42,553 nucleotides of DNA, taken from assembly GCF_023656545.1 (NCBI RefSeq), contig NZ_JAMOKF010000013.1, positions 1-42,553 of the forward strand. The letters are read 5' to 3'. The notes beneath the pieces are model-generated. The model saw nothing but the letters and a program-made list of their open reading frames with translations. It was not told the origin of the DNA and did not search any database. Below, piece after piece: positions 8,755 through 18,059 of the stretch. Source of the stretch: Micromonospora phytophila (lineage in GTDB: Bacteria > Actinomycetota > Actinomycetes > Mycobacteriales > Micromonosporaceae). Position 1 is the stretch's first letter. Each line of letters begins with the position of its first letter. The position numbers and the translations under genes were made by a program.

Positions 8755-9084
8755 TCAGTCCTCGGCGTCGTCCAACTCATCCGCGGGCGGCAACATCGAC
8801 GGATCGGGCCGGACCGGCGCCGGTTTGGGCAGAGCGCCGAGCCCTACCCGCTCCAACGCCTTGTGCAGGCTTCCCCGCATTTCATTGACCACGTCCTCCC
8901 GTGCCTGGTGGTAGGCCAACTGGGCAGCCGCGCCGCCAGCCGACCCCGCCTGCTTGTAGCCGCCCCACCACTCTTGGACGACGTAGGAGCCACCGACCCG
9001 CTTTAGACGCACAACCCAGTACACCGATCTGCTCTTGCGCACTGTCCAGTAGGTGCCGTCGGCTGTGTAGTTTCGGTACTCCAT
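8755..9084 (-). CDS. Small hypothetical protein
   Basis: One hundred and nine residues from ATG 9084. The first half is rich in aromatic residues and strands (GTYWTVRKSRSVYWVVRLKR, EWWGGYKQAG), and the second half is helical with an acidic end. A strong GGAGGAGGAGG tract lies about 35 bases upstream, farther than normal for a ribosome binding site, so the start is uncertain. No family is recognised. The codon pattern and composition look coding. It lies between the UvrD-like gene and the winged-HTH gene on the same strand. Confidence 0.5.
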   Translation of the reverse strand: MEYRNYTADGTYWTVRKSRSVYWVVRLKRVGGSYVVQEWWGGYKQAGSAGGAAAQLAYHQAREDVVNEMRGSLHKALERVGLGALPKPAPVRPDPSMLPPADELDDAED

Positions 9085-9276
9085 GCCGACGAACTTATCC
9101 GAAACATAATCTGTTCCTCCTCCTCCGTCCGTCCGGGATAGACGGGCAGCATGCCGACGAGTCGCTGCCCGTCTGTGGCATCGGCCTGGCGCAGTGAATC
9201 CGGGAAATCCGTCTGAGGCAGGAGGCCCTGCCGCTCAGCTGGCGGCGGGCGACGGTCGATATGATTGCTTATCCGG

Positions 9277-11427
9277 TCAGCGGGCGTCGGTTGCAAACGC
9301 CAGGAATGGGCTGGGCGGTCCGCTCCATGACACGTGGAGGGCTTCCCGCGCCCGGGTACTGGCGACGAAAAGCAGGCATCGTTCCCTGAGCATGTCGCTC
9401 TCGTGCTGCAGCTGATCGACCTCGCTCGGCGTGACCTCCTTGGCGAAGGGAACCGCCTTGGCCGTGGCCCCCACCACCGCGACGCAGCGGAACTCCAGCC
9501 CCTTCATCGCGTGCATGGTGGCGAGCCGCACCCCGTCAACGTCCGGGCCGGGCTGGTCTCGCACCCGGACGGCCGGAATCCCGGCCCCGGTCAGCTCCTC
9601 GTGCACGCTACCAAGCAGCATGTTGAACCGCGCGCAGACCGCGATCTCGCTCGGCTGGACGCCCTGCTCCAGCCACTCCCCCACCCTCTCAACGAGCGCC
9701 GCGACCTCGGCCTGACTCGTCGGGTGGCCGTTCGCGTGAGGTCGCTTGCCGTGCAGCAGCGACCGGTAGCCAGTGAGGCTGTCCTCGCCCTCACCGCCGA
9801 GGTCCTCGACCCGCGACCCAACGAGCACCCCAGTGGACCAGGACAGGATCTCCTCGGTGCTGCGGTAGTTGATGCGCAGCCGGCTGCTGCGCCCTGCGAC
9901 GGAGATGCCGAGGGCGGCGAGCGACACCCGGGAGTCGTAGATCCGCTGGTGCGGGTCTCCGGTGATGAACAGGTCGTCGGGGCCGGGCGCTACTGCGGCG
10001 CGCAGCACCCGCCACTGTGCCGGGTGCAGGTCCTGCGCCTCGTCCACCACCACGTGGTCGAAGCCGTGGTCACCGAGGTCGGCCTCCCCGAGCAGCTGCG
10101 CCGCTCGCGCGCACACCTGAAGGTGGGTGATGGTGCCGGCCGCCGCCAGCTCGGCCGAGAACATCTCCACCGCGTCCCATACCCGGTCACGCTGTCGCGG
10201 GCCCAGCGCCGACCCTCTCCCCCGCCGGCTGACCTCGCGGTACTCCTCGCGGCTGCGCACGTCGTGGGCGAGGATGACGTGCCGGTACTCCTGGGCGAGG
10301 AACTGCTCGGTCCAGGGCAGCGTGAGCCGTCGGCACACCCGCCGCCAGACCTGCCGCTCGTCCGTGTCCCCGATCGGGGTGGGCGCTCGCCCGGCGAGGG
10401 TGCGCACGGCGCGGGTGGCCAAGGCGTTGACCGTGGTCACCTCCACCCGCGCCAGCTGCTTGTCGTCGCCGAGGAGCAGCGCCAGGTTCTCCCGCAGGGC
10501 GGCGGCCAGGGCATTGGTGTACGTGGTGAGCAGCACCCGGCCGTCGGCCGAGCGGGACAGCAGGTGCTTGACCCGGTGCAGGGCGACCACCGTCTTGCCC
10601 GTTCCCGGACCACCTGTCACCTGCGCCGGCCCCTTGTACGAGACCCGGTACGCGAGGCGCCGCTGCGACGGGTGAAGAAACACCCGCCAGGCGGCGAACG
10701 GCTTGTCGAGGATCTCGGCCAGCTCGTCGGGCCGGGTCACCAGCATGATGCGGCTGGTGGTGTTGGCGATCGCCGCAGCCAGGCTCTCGCTGGGCTCCGG
10801 CGTCGCGGCAGCCGGCCGGCGTTCGGCGACGAGGTCGCGATAGACGTCATCCGCGGAGAAGCCCTCGGCGAGGTACTGCAAAACCTCGAACTGGTCCTCG
10901 GGTAGCAGCGTGCCGAATGCTTCGAGCTGGGGCTTGTCGATGATCGTCCGGACGGCCCGCAACACCTGATCGTCGATGCCGAGGTGGCGCAGCACCGTGT
11001 CGGAATGGCGGGCGAACAGCAGCGTCGGCGCCTGCGCCGCCGCCTTCTCTAGCGCCGGCGTGAGCTGCTCGAGGGCGACGACGTTGCGGACCTCCAGTGC
11101 TCGCGTCGCCGTGTTGACCGTGTAGAGGCGCTTCGCCGCCCACGTGTACGCGCCGTCGTGCGGGACGACGTTCAGCAGGAGAAAGGTGTCGCTGCCATCG
11201 TCGGGCGCCAGCACGACCCCGCGCCAGAAGTCGTTGATGCGGATGGTCCGCATCCGCGGGTCGCGGGCATTGTTCACCGACTCCAGGTGCAGGCCCTTGT
11301 CAGCGTGCAGTTCGGCGATGGTGAGCTGCTGGAACTTCGCCATCGCCTTACGCACGCCGGCCTTGACCGGCTTTTCCAGGACGTCGAAGCTCTCCCAGAA
11401 GGTGTTGGCGAAGGCGAGCTGAGGCAT
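9277..11427 (-). CDS. UvrD/Rep-type SF1 helicase with N-terminal RelE-like domain
   Basis: This 716-residue protein is a fusion. Residues 1-115 look like a RelE/ParE-superfamily fold (KAMAKFQQLTIAELHADKGL, then RTIRINDFWRGVVLAPDDGS and WAAKRLYTVN). The rest is an SF1A helicase: Walker A VTGGPGTGKTVVALHR near residue 276, motif Ia LLTTYTNALA, Walker B VVVDEAQDLHP near 460, motif III ITGDPHQRIYDSR, motif IV INYRSTEEIL, motif V TMHAMKGLEFRCVAVVG and motif VI LFVASTRAREAL. No nuclease motif is seen. It probably unwinds DNA 3'-5' during repair or defence. A 122-base gap with a strong hairpin separates it from the GmrSD-like gene, so it may be a separate transcript. Confidence 0.88.
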   Translation of the reverse strand: MPQLAFANTFWESFDVLEKPVKAGVRKAMAKFQQLTIAELHADKGLHLESVNNARDPRMRTIRINDFWRGVVLAPDDGSDTFLLLNVVPHDGAYTWAAKRLYTVNTATRALEVRNVVALEQLTPALEKAAAQAPTLLFARHSDTVLRHLGIDDQVLRAVRTIIDKPQLEAFGTLLPEDQFEVLQYLAEGFSADDVYRDLVAERRPAAATPEPSESLAAAIANTTSRIMLVTRPDELAEILDKPFAAWRVFLHPSQRRLAYRVSYKGPAQVTGGPGTGKTVVALHRVKHLLSRSADGRVLLTTYTNALAAALRENLALLLGDDKQLARVEVTTVNALATRAVRTLAGRAPTPIGDTDERQVWRRVCRRLTLPWTEQFLAQEYRHVILAHDVRSREEYREVSRRGRGSALGPRQRDRVWDAVEMFSAELAAAGTITHLQVCARAAQLLGEADLGDHGFDHVVVDEAQDLHPAQWRVLRAAVAPGPDDLFITGDPHQRIYDSRVSLAALGISVAGRSSRLRINYRSTEEILSWSTGVLVGSRVEDLGGEGEDSLTGYRSLLHGKRPHANGHPTSQAEVAALVERVGEWLEQGVQPSEIAVCARFNMLLGSVHEELTGAGIPAVRVRDQPGPDVDGVRLATMHAMKGLEFRCVAVVGATAKAVPFAKEVTPSEVDQLQHESDMLRERCLLFVASTRAREALHVSWSGPPSPFLAFATDAR

Positions 11428-11493
11428 GAGCAGACCTCCAGGGGTGGTGGATCGACGGCGGCGGCATAACCGGCCACGGCGTGCGGGCCGGTT

Positions 11494-11525
11494 CCCGCAG
11501 CGCCCCGCGCCCGGGGCGCTGCGGG
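11494..11525 (-). terminator. Strong GC hairpin between GmrSD-like and UvrD-like genes
   Basis: A perfect 13-bp stem (arms 11494-11506 and 11513-11525, CCCGCAGCGCCCC against GGGGCGCTGCGGG) has a 6-base loop. It lies 24 bases past the stop of the GmrSD-like gene and 66 bases before the UvrD-like start. No U-tract follows on the minus strand, which is usual for actinobacterial terminators. It probably ends or attenuates the long minus-strand transcript here. Confidence 0.6.
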
Positions 11526-11549
11526 ACCGTGAGTGTCGGTGCCGGGAGC

Positions 11550-14096
11550 TTAGACCATGATCAGCTCGTCCGAGGCGGGCAACTGGGCCTGGTCGTAGAA
11601 CCAGCGCAGGTGGTCGAGCAGAGCATCCCTGGCGTCGGAATCGGTGAGCACGGTCAGCGGGAACCCGGGTCGAAGGGCGATCTTCGCGGCGGCGATGTTC
11701 ACACCCGGCAACTGGTTCAGCCGCTGGCGCAGCTCCTCCCGCAGGGCAACATCCCCGAACGGGGGCCGGACGCTCAGGTGCTGGAACACGACCTCGAACT
11801 TTCCGCTCGGGTAGATCGCCGCCGGCCAGATGTCGCCAAGTTCGTGCCTGCGATCGCGGGCCATGAGGAAGCAGGAGGTTTCGCCGCGGGTGCCGTAGAG
11901 CAGCGTGCCGCCGATCGCGGTCCAGGCCTCGAGCACGACGTGGGTGGCGGTGGCGACCGCCGGTCCCTGCAGGGCGGTCAGCTGCTCGAGGAAGCGTGCG
12001 GCGTAGTCGACCTCCTGGTCGGGTCGCGGCCGGGGCAGGCGCTCGGGCAGGTCATCTGGCGTCACCCCGGCGAGCTGCGCCAGTTCCTCGGTGCCGATGC
12101 GCTGGGCCTGGTCCGCGCGGTCGTACTGGTCGAACTGCACGCCCTCGGCGCGCAGCAGGTCGCGCGGGTCTTCGGTGCGGTTCGGGTCGTTCCACTGGAA
12201 GCCGGACGCGACGGTGCCCTCGACCTGCAGGACCCGGTGTGCGTTCGGGACGGGGTGCTTGGCGAGCCGGGCACCGACAGACACCGGGTGGCTGCCGATG
12301 AGCGCGGCCAAATCGCCGTACGTGGTCCAGGAACCCGCTGGCAGCTCGACGAGCGCCTTGTTCATGACGTCCCAGGGCACCTCCGACTCTTCCGCCGCCT
12401 GCATCGTGGTGGGGCCCGGCCAGATGGAGACGATGCGGTCGGCGAGGGCGTCGGCGCGGGCGTGGATCTGAGTGCGGCCCCAGCGGTCATGGGCGGCGAT
12501 TTCCTGGTTGAGCACGATCCCGCTCTGGCCGAGCTGGACGCGCTTCACCGGGAAGGAGCTGTTGCTCAGCTCCGAGTTGTAGCCGGTTAGGGTCAGGTTC
12601 CCCAACGTGTGGACCAGAGCTTCGTGCGCCTCACCGAAGTTCTCCTCCGGTCCGAGGTCAGCGGCCAGCATCTGCCGCCATTCGCTGGTGGGAGTCTGTG
12701 GCAGCACGTGCTCGATGGTCAGCGAGTCCAGCGCCACCGGCTCCTTGCTGCCGTACGACTCCTCCAGCCACCGCAGCACAAGGTTGCGCTGGTGCGGGCG
12801 CCCGTTGAGGTAGTACGGAATCGATGGGACGGCGGCCCGAACGCTTTCGTCAGTGGCGTAGTACTTGCGGCCGGCCGACAGGTAGGCGTGGACCGCCTGG
12901 TCCACCGGCAGGCCCCGGTCCATCTCGGTGACGATGGACAGCAGGATCCGGTTGATGTTCGCGGTGGCTCGACCGATCACCAGGCGGCGGACGAAGAAGC
13001 TCTCCACGTACAGCATTGCCGAAGCGACCTGCGCGGACGTCGCGGTGCCGTGCTCGCGGCGGTCCATCAGGTGCAGCAGCAGCGGGTAGACCGTGGTCGT
13101 GCCCCAGGCGCTCAACCGCTGGAGCCGCCGCCGTACGCCCGGGTCCTGCTCCTCATCGGGATGAATGATGACCCGCAGCAGGGCACCGAGGCGACTGAAC
13201 CGCTGCACCTCCGCCTCAATCTCCTCTTCGGACCGCAGCCGCTCAAGCCGGGTTTGCTGCGCCGCGTAGATGTCGGTCTGCTTGATCCGCGGGTCGCGGT
13301 GCACCAGGTCGAGCCAGAAGAGCAGCTCCAGCTCCGCCGACGTCAGCCGACTCTGCAGCGGCAGCCACAGGGCCTGGTAGACCGTCTCGCCCCGGGTCGG
13401 CAGCCGCATGAACAGGTAGTTGCGCAGCAGGTCGCCCTGGGTGAGCTTCAAACCGGTGTTGTTCAGCGACTCGAATATCCGGTAGACGTTGTCCCCCGGC
13501 TGCGCGGTGACCGACACCAGTGCCAGGCCCGTGATGACGGCGCTCTCGATCCGCTCGATGTCCAGCGGGTCGTCCGGGTCGTCGGCTGCGGCGAGCTGGG
13601 TGGCGAAGAACTGGTAGGCGACACCCACGGAATCGACGCCCCCGGCCTGGGGGGTGGATTCCAGACAGGCCACGTAGGCGTCCCGGTCTGCCTGGGTCGG
13701 AACCAGCTTCCACCGGCGCTGCCCCTGCTCCCAGGGGTTCGTCAGGTACTGCCGGTTGAGACGGTCGCGGTGCTTCGGGTCCTCGTGCTGCGCCCGATGG
13801 TCGCGAATGGCGCAGAGCAGGATGGTCAGGCTGGTCAGCCGCTGCTGGCCGTCGACCACCAGAAACTCGGCGAGACCCGCCGGACCGTTAGCGGGGCTGG
13901 GCGCGAGCACCAGCGAGCCGATGAAGTGCGTGGCGCCCGGTTTGTCCACCCGGTCCTCGGCGAGTTTGCGCACGTCCTCCCACAGTCGCGTCAACTGCGC
14001 CTTCGTCCACGAGTAGGTGCGCTGATACAACGGCACCTGATATTGCTTCGTCCCCTCCAACAGACCTTGAAGCGTGGTCTCCGCTGCCGCGACCAT
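11550..14096 (-). CDS. GmrSD-type DUF262/DUF1524 protein fused to an alkyltransferase-like domain
   Basis: I chose ATG 14096 (848 residues), where GGAGGG precedes it by eight bases and the DUF262 opening (YQVPLYQRTYSWTKAQLTRL) follows directly. DUF262 is shown by FLVVDGQQRLTSLTILLCA near residue 80 and VYRIFESLNNTG near 200. The DUF1524 HNH-like part has LTIEHVLPQTP near residue 460 and LGNLTLTGYNSELSN near 505. GmrSD proteins are type IV, NTP-dependent restriction enzymes for modified phage DNA. Residues about 570-650 form an MGMT/ATL DNA-binding fold (GSWTTYGDLAALIGSHPVSV, VPNAHRVLQVEG, then WNDPN and LLRAEGV). The acceptor cysteine of PCHR is alanine (codon 12240-12242), so it should bind but not dealkylate. 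The C-terminal 190 residues are an unassigned alpha/beta domain. Confidence 0.88.
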   Translation of the reverse strand: MVAAAETTLQGLLEGTKQYQVPLYQRTYSWTKAQLTRLWEDVRKLAEDRVDKPGATHFIGSLVLAPSPANGPAGLAEFLVVDGQQRLTSLTILLCAIRDHRAQHEDPKHRDRLNRQYLTNPWEQGQRRWKLVPTQADRDAYVACLESTPQAGGVDSVGVAYQFFATQLAAADDPDDPLDIERIESAVITGLALVSVTAQPGDNVYRIFESLNNTGLKLTQGDLLRNYLFMRLPTRGETVYQALWLPLQSRLTSAELELLFWLDLVHRDPRIKQTDIYAAQQTRLERLRSEEEIEAEVQRFSRLGALLRVIIHPDEEQDPGVRRRLQRLSAWGTTTVYPLLLHLMDRREHGTATSAQVASAMLYVESFFVRRLVIGRATANINRILLSIVTEMDRGLPVDQAVHAYLSAGRKYYATDESVRAAVPSIPYYLNGRPHQRNLVLRWLEESYGSKEPVALDSLTIEHVLPQTPTSEWRQMLAADLGPEENFGEAHEALVHTLGNLTLTGYNSELSNSSFPVKRVQLGQSGIVLNQEIAAHDRWGRTQIHARADALADRIVSIWPGPTTMQAAEESEVPWDVMNKALVELPAGSWTTYGDLAALIGSHPVSVGARLAKHPVPNAHRVLQVEGTVASGFQWNDPNRTEDPRDLLRAEGVQFDQYDRADQAQRIGTEELAQLAGVTPDDLPERLPRPRPDQEVDYAARFLEQLTALQGPAVATATHVVLEAWTAIGGTLLYGTRGETSCFLMARDRRHELGDIWPAAIYPSGKFEVVFQHLSVRPPFGDVALREELRQRLNQLPGVNIAAAKIALRPGFPLTVLTDSDARDALLDHLRWFYDQAQLPASDELIMV

Positions 14097-14116
14097 CCTC
14101 GAATCCCTCCACGTAG

Positions 14117-14137
14117 GACCGGCACCTGGGGCCGGTC
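14117..14137 (-). repeat. Short hairpin upstream of the GmrSD-like gene
   Basis: GACCGGC (14117-14123) and GCCGGTC (14131-14137) form a perfect 7-bp inverted repeat with a 7-base loop, 21 bases upstream of the GmrSD-like start and 112 bases past the helicase stop. It could be a weak terminator or a site affecting translation of the downstream gene. The evidence is only the symmetry. Confidence 0.3.
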
Positions 14138-14248
14138 GAACAGACACATCAATGTCGGACGGCGAAACCGACGCCGGCCGGAAACGCCCAGACCCGACAG
14201 CGCTGCGGTGACAGCCTGGAAGTCCGGCTGGTCATCGCAGCCGCGGAG

Positions 14249-17200
14249 TCACAGACCGAAGACCTTCTGGGCGAGGTTCCGCCAGGCCGGGAAGTCCACC
14301 CCACCCCGATCGTCGGTCACGACCAACATGCCCTGGTCTCCGCCGCCATCCTCTACCGGCAGGATCCCGTTGCGGGCGTACCACTCCTTCTTGAGCGCCC
14401 ACTTCGCCGCGTACCGAGGGTCGGCCAGCATGCCGAGGTGCTCCCAGATCACCGTTTCCCCCAAGTCGGTGGTCACGGTGAAGTCAGGCCGGACGGTCCG
14501 CCCGTCGGCGCCGGTGAAGGGCGCCTCGTAGTCGTAGGACATGCCCAGCTCGTGCAGCAGGTTGGCGATCAGCAGCTCGCTCTTGCTGCGGACCAGTTCA
14601 CCCCGGTCGGTGCGGTGCACCAGGCCGCGGTCGACCACGGCGTCACCGACCTGAATGGGGTCCGACGGCACGAAGAGGTTGGTCAGCCGACCTGCGGTGT
14701 CGGAGTAGACGGCGGAGCCCCGTTTGGCGACCTCGTCGAGGTCGGCCTCGTGCAGCAGGATCACCTTGCCCTTCTGCCGGGTCAGGGCGGTGTAGAGCAG
14801 TTCCCGACTCAGCCCGGCAGCCTCCGCCGGCAGCACAACAACCGTGATACCGAATTCGCTTCCCTGCGACTTGTGAATGGTGATCGCCCAGGCGAGTTCG
14901 AGCATCGGCGCGCGGGTGTCGTCGGACCAGTCGTAGAAGTCGTACCTGACTCTCTCGCGGCCACTGAACTCGATCTCGGTCTTGTTGGGCGGCCAGGTGA
15001 CCCACTTGGAGCGGGTCTGACCCACCACCACACCCAGTTCACCGTTGGCGACGAAGCGCTCCGCGTCCCTGGGGTAGATCCGGGACTGCTTGAACTGGTG
15101 GTTGCGGATGTTGATCACCTTGTCGCCGACGACGATGCGTTCCGGGCCGATCGGCTTGGCGTTCCACCGCCTCGGCCCCACCGCCTGCTCGAGGGCACCA
15201 GTGCCGAAGGCGTCCTTCAGCGCACGGTTGATCTCGATGGTGCCCCAGCCCCGGCTACGGACCGGTGACAGGATCTGCCAGGCGTCGGCGCGGCCTCCCG
15301 CGCCGGGCGGAAAGTAGAGGTTTCCCTTGGCGGACACCATGCCGCCGTAGCTGCGGCCGAACGCTGCCGCCAGTTCCTCGTTGGAGGCCGTCCTCATCTC
15401 CTCGACCTCCTCCCGCAGGACGGCGAGCAGGGTCGGGAACAGGTCGCCATGGCCGTACCGAACGGCGCGCAGCGTCGGCAGCTGCTCGCCCGCTCGCAGC
15501 CGCTCCCAGACCAGGTCGGCCGCCGGGGACAGCTCCCCGTCGGCGAACCAACTGGCCAGGACCAGGTCATCGCGTTCCTGGCCGACCTGTCGGCGGGGAA
15601 TGGTGAGTTCGGCGTAGCCCGGCCCGCACCGTGGCGTGCGGGTGGCGATGTCGTCCGGCGCGAGTCGACGCACGATGTCGACGAAGGGACGCCCGGCGCC
15701 GATCGGCGGGAGTTGCCGGGGATCTCCGACCAGCACCAGCCGTTGCACGCCGGTGACCGCGTCGAGCAGTGCCGCGAGTTGCTCCTCGGTGAGCATGGAC
15801 GCCTCGTCGACCACCACGGTCTTGTAGTTCTTGGACCGGGTCTGCACGTCGCCGGTCACCAGGTACCGCTCGGTCCATGGGTCGTACCGCCTGGTCGAGA
15901 TCAGGAACTGCGCCAGAGTGACCGCCGGCGCGTCGACCCGCTGTGCCAGCTGTACCCGGGCCTTGCCCGTGGGAGCGACCAGGAGCACTCCCCCGGCGGC
16001 CACCGACTCGGTGTGCCGCAGCACCTGCAACAGGGTCGTCTTTCCCGTTCCCGCCGAGCCGATGAGAACGCTGATCCGCGACGAGTAGAGCGTGTTGAGG
16101 GCCGCCACCTTCTCGGCCCGGGCACGCTCCTCGGCGTCCTGTTCGTCCGTTTGGAGGGTGTCGTCCATGGGGCCCAGCAGCGCGTCGAGACGTACCGCGA
16201 AGTCGGGTGCGCCGGCGATGGGAGCCGCCTTGAGACGGCGTTCGGTCTGATCGCGGATGACGTTCCCGACCCGGGTCAGTTCGGCGAGCTGCAGGGCCGG
16301 CGCACCGTTGGGCAGGATCACCCCGGTCAGCGGCGCATCCGTGGGCAGGCTCTGCGCGGACAGGTGATGGGCGTCGAGGACGTCCGCCGTGACCGGGCAC
16401 GGCGCACTGAGCGTTCGCTCCCGGATGCTGTTGACCACGTCGGCCTGAGGTTGAAGTGTGTGCCCGACCGCCTTCGCCCGTTGCAGCTCGTCGATGATGA
16501 AGGCGCGTAACCGGCGCGCGTCGAGGCCGTCGTCCATGGCACTGGGCTTGGCCAGCGGGAACGCGGAAGCAAGGGCGGCGTCCGGAAAACACCCCCGGTC
16601 GATGACGGCGAGAGGTACGCCTTCGGGCTGGTCGCGGTCGGCCTCATACAGCCGGTACGGGTTGGCGATGATGTCGTCGTCGTGGAGCGCGGGGTCACGT
16701 CGCTCGACGACGAAGAACCTCTCGGCCTGATCCTTGGTCAGTGAGAAGCGGCTCAGCAGTTGCAGCAGTTGCCTCCGCTCGGGCCTGAGGGCCTTCCAGG
16801 TCACGCGCAGGCTGGGTGTCAGGTGTGTCTTCGCGGTCAGGCCGAGCCGGTCCGGGTCCGCCATCGCCGCCTCGAGGGTCTGCCAGGGATCGGTACCGGA
16901 GCCGGAAGCCGCAGCGACCATGTGGGCGAACGTCACGTACTGCGGGACGCCGAGGGCGGCCAGGACGCTGGCGAGGCCGGGACGCGGCCCGCGCAGCTTC
17001 CACAGCCGGTTGAGCTGCTCTTCGAGCCAGTCGAAGCCGAGCGCACCCGCATCGTCGCCGAGGATCCGTCGGGCGGCGCGTCCCGCCGCCATCAACGCGA
17101 GCAGTCCGTCGATGGCGAGGTCGTGACTGACGTGCTCGGTAACGTACGAGAACGCCTCCCAGCCGCCCTCTGGCGCGAAGGCCAGGGCGTCGCTGATGTC

Positions 17201-17974
17201 GACGCCCTTCCGGTCGCGGGCATCGAGCAACGCCTGATACGGCATCAGGAAACCCCGCTGCTGGTCGGGGCGCAGCGAGTGCCCGATGGTGGTCTCCCAC
17301 ATCTGCGCCGGGAAAGGCTCCCCTCCGCTGCTGCGGTAGGCCCCGGTTGGCGTGACAGCGGTGACCATCGCGGCACCGACGAGCAGCCGGCGGGAGTCGT
17401 CGGTGAGCGGACTGTGCTTGGCGTAGAAGAAGACGATGCTGCGCTCCGGCTGCACTGAGCTGAAGAAGGCGTCCAGGATGGCCCGCTGGTTGTCGCCGTG
17501 CATCGTCCATGTGGTGTTTCCCCAGCCGGTGATGGTGTCCACCCGCTCCTCCAGCTCGGGCAGCAGGCCGAGCCGGCGCTCCTCGTTCACCGCCTTGGCT
17601 CCCTCTCGGGACATCCACCGGAAGGGCACCGCCTGGGCGGAGTACGGCGGCATCGTCTGCGCAGTGGGCTGGAACGTCGCGAAGGCCGGCGACTTCTGCG
17701 TGAAGGGGTGCGTACGCTGGAACGGGATCACCCGAGGCGACATGAAAGTGGCCCGTTCCGCCACGCACGGCGGAGCGTCGGCGAGCGGCAGATCGGCGAT
17801 GTCCCGCCCGGCGTTGCGCTGCTCATGGTCGTCACGGCGGTTCTGGCCGATGTTCTTGAGCAGCACGCAGGTGCCGTTGCCGTGCGGGTCGGCGCAGACC
17901 GTCCCCTTCCAGCCGTTGTCGTGCCACGGAACGCGGATGGAAATGTGTTCGATCTGTGCCGCGGTCTCACCCAT
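14249..17974 (-). CDS. RecD-like SF1B helicase with C-terminal PD-(D/E)XK-like domain
   Basis: ATG 17974 (1241 residues) follows a good GAGGAGAG ribosome binding site; the longer upstream frame is not supported. The first 600 residues contain an N-terminal domain (SIRVPWHDNGWKGTVCADP, Cys-containing) that I do not assign to a family, then helical sequence. The helicase core has Walker A VLIGSAGTGKTTLLQVL near residue 640, Walker B KTVVVDEASMLTEEQ near 722, motif III LVLVGDPRQLPPIGAGR near 750 and motif V ELAWAITIHKSQGSEFG near 1035, the RecD/TraA pattern. Residues 1128-1241 look like a nuclease fold: SKSELLIANLL, RPDFTVTTDLGETVIWEHLG, then KKEWYARNGI. It may combine 5'-3' translocation with cleavage. 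It lies 85 bases downstream of the kinase gene. Confidence 0.85.
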   Translation of the reverse strand: MGETAAQIEHISIRVPWHDNGWKGTVCADPHGNGTCVLLKNIGQNRRDDHEQRNAGRDIADLPLADAPPCVAERATFMSPRVIPFQRTHPFTQKSPAFATFQPTAQTMPPYSAQAVPFRWMSREGAKAVNEERRLGLLPELEERVDTITGWGNTTWTMHGDNQRAILDAFFSSVQPERSIVFFYAKHSPLTDDSRRLLVGAAMVTAVTPTGAYRSSGGEPFPAQMWETTIGHSLRPDQQRGFLMPYQALLDARDRKGVDISDALAFAPEGGWEAFSYVTEHVSHDLAIDGLLALMAAGRAARRILGDDAGALGFDWLEEQLNRLWKLRGPRPGLASVLAALGVPQYVTFAHMVAAASGSGTDPWQTLEAAMADPDRLGLTAKTHLTPSLRVTWKALRPERRQLLQLLSRFSLTKDQAERFFVVERRDPALHDDDIIANPYRLYEADRDQPEGVPLAVIDRGCFPDAALASAFPLAKPSAMDDGLDARRLRAFIIDELQRAKAVGHTLQPQADVVNSIRERTLSAPCPVTADVLDAHHLSAQSLPTDAPLTGVILPNGAPALQLAELTRVGNVIRDQTERRLKAAPIAGAPDFAVRLDALLGPMDDTLQTDEQDAEERARAEKVAALNTLYSSRISVLIGSAGTGKTTLLQVLRHTESVAAGGVLLVAPTGKARVQLAQRVDAPAVTLAQFLISTRRYDPWTERYLVTGDVQTRSKNYKTVVVDEASMLTEEQLAALLDAVTGVQRLVLVGDPRQLPPIGAGRPFVDIVRRLAPDDIATRTPRCGPGYAELTIPRRQVGQERDDLVLASWFADGELSPAADLVWERLRAGEQLPTLRAVRYGHGDLFPTLLAVLREEVEEMRTASNEELAAAFGRSYGGMVSAKGNLYFPPGAGGRADAWQILSPVRSRGWGTIEINRALKDAFGTGALEQAVGPRRWNAKPIGPERIVVGDKVINIRNHQFKQSRIYPRDAERFVANGELGVVVGQTRSKWVTWPPNKTEIEFSGRERVRYDFYDWSDDTRAPMLELAWAITIHKSQGSEFGITVVVLPAEAAGLSRELLYTALTRQKGKVILLHEADLDEVAKRGSAVYSDTAGRLTNLFVPSDPIQVGDAVVDRGLVHRTDRGELVRSKSELLIANLLHELGMSYDYEAPFTGADGRTVRPDFTVTTDLGETVIWEHLGMLADPRYAAKWALKKEWYARNGILPVEDGGGDQGMLVVTDDRGGVDFPAWRNLAQKVFGL

Positions 17975-18039
17975 GACGCTCTCCTCAGTCGACGCCGCCC
18001 CGGCGGCGGTCACGTGCACAGTCGGTGCTGCGGTGCGGT

Positions 18040-18053
18040 CCGCCGATCGGCGG
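18040..18053 (-). repeat. 14-base palindrome between kinase and helicase genes
   Basis: CCGCCGATCGGCGG is a perfect palindrome starting seven bases past the kinase stop. It could fold as a 5-bp hairpin with a GATC loop, or be a protein or Dam-like site. It is too short to call a terminator with confidence. A second small GCCGCC/GGCGGC symmetry lies a few tens of bases further on. Confidence 0.3.
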
Positions 18054-18059
18054 GGTGGT

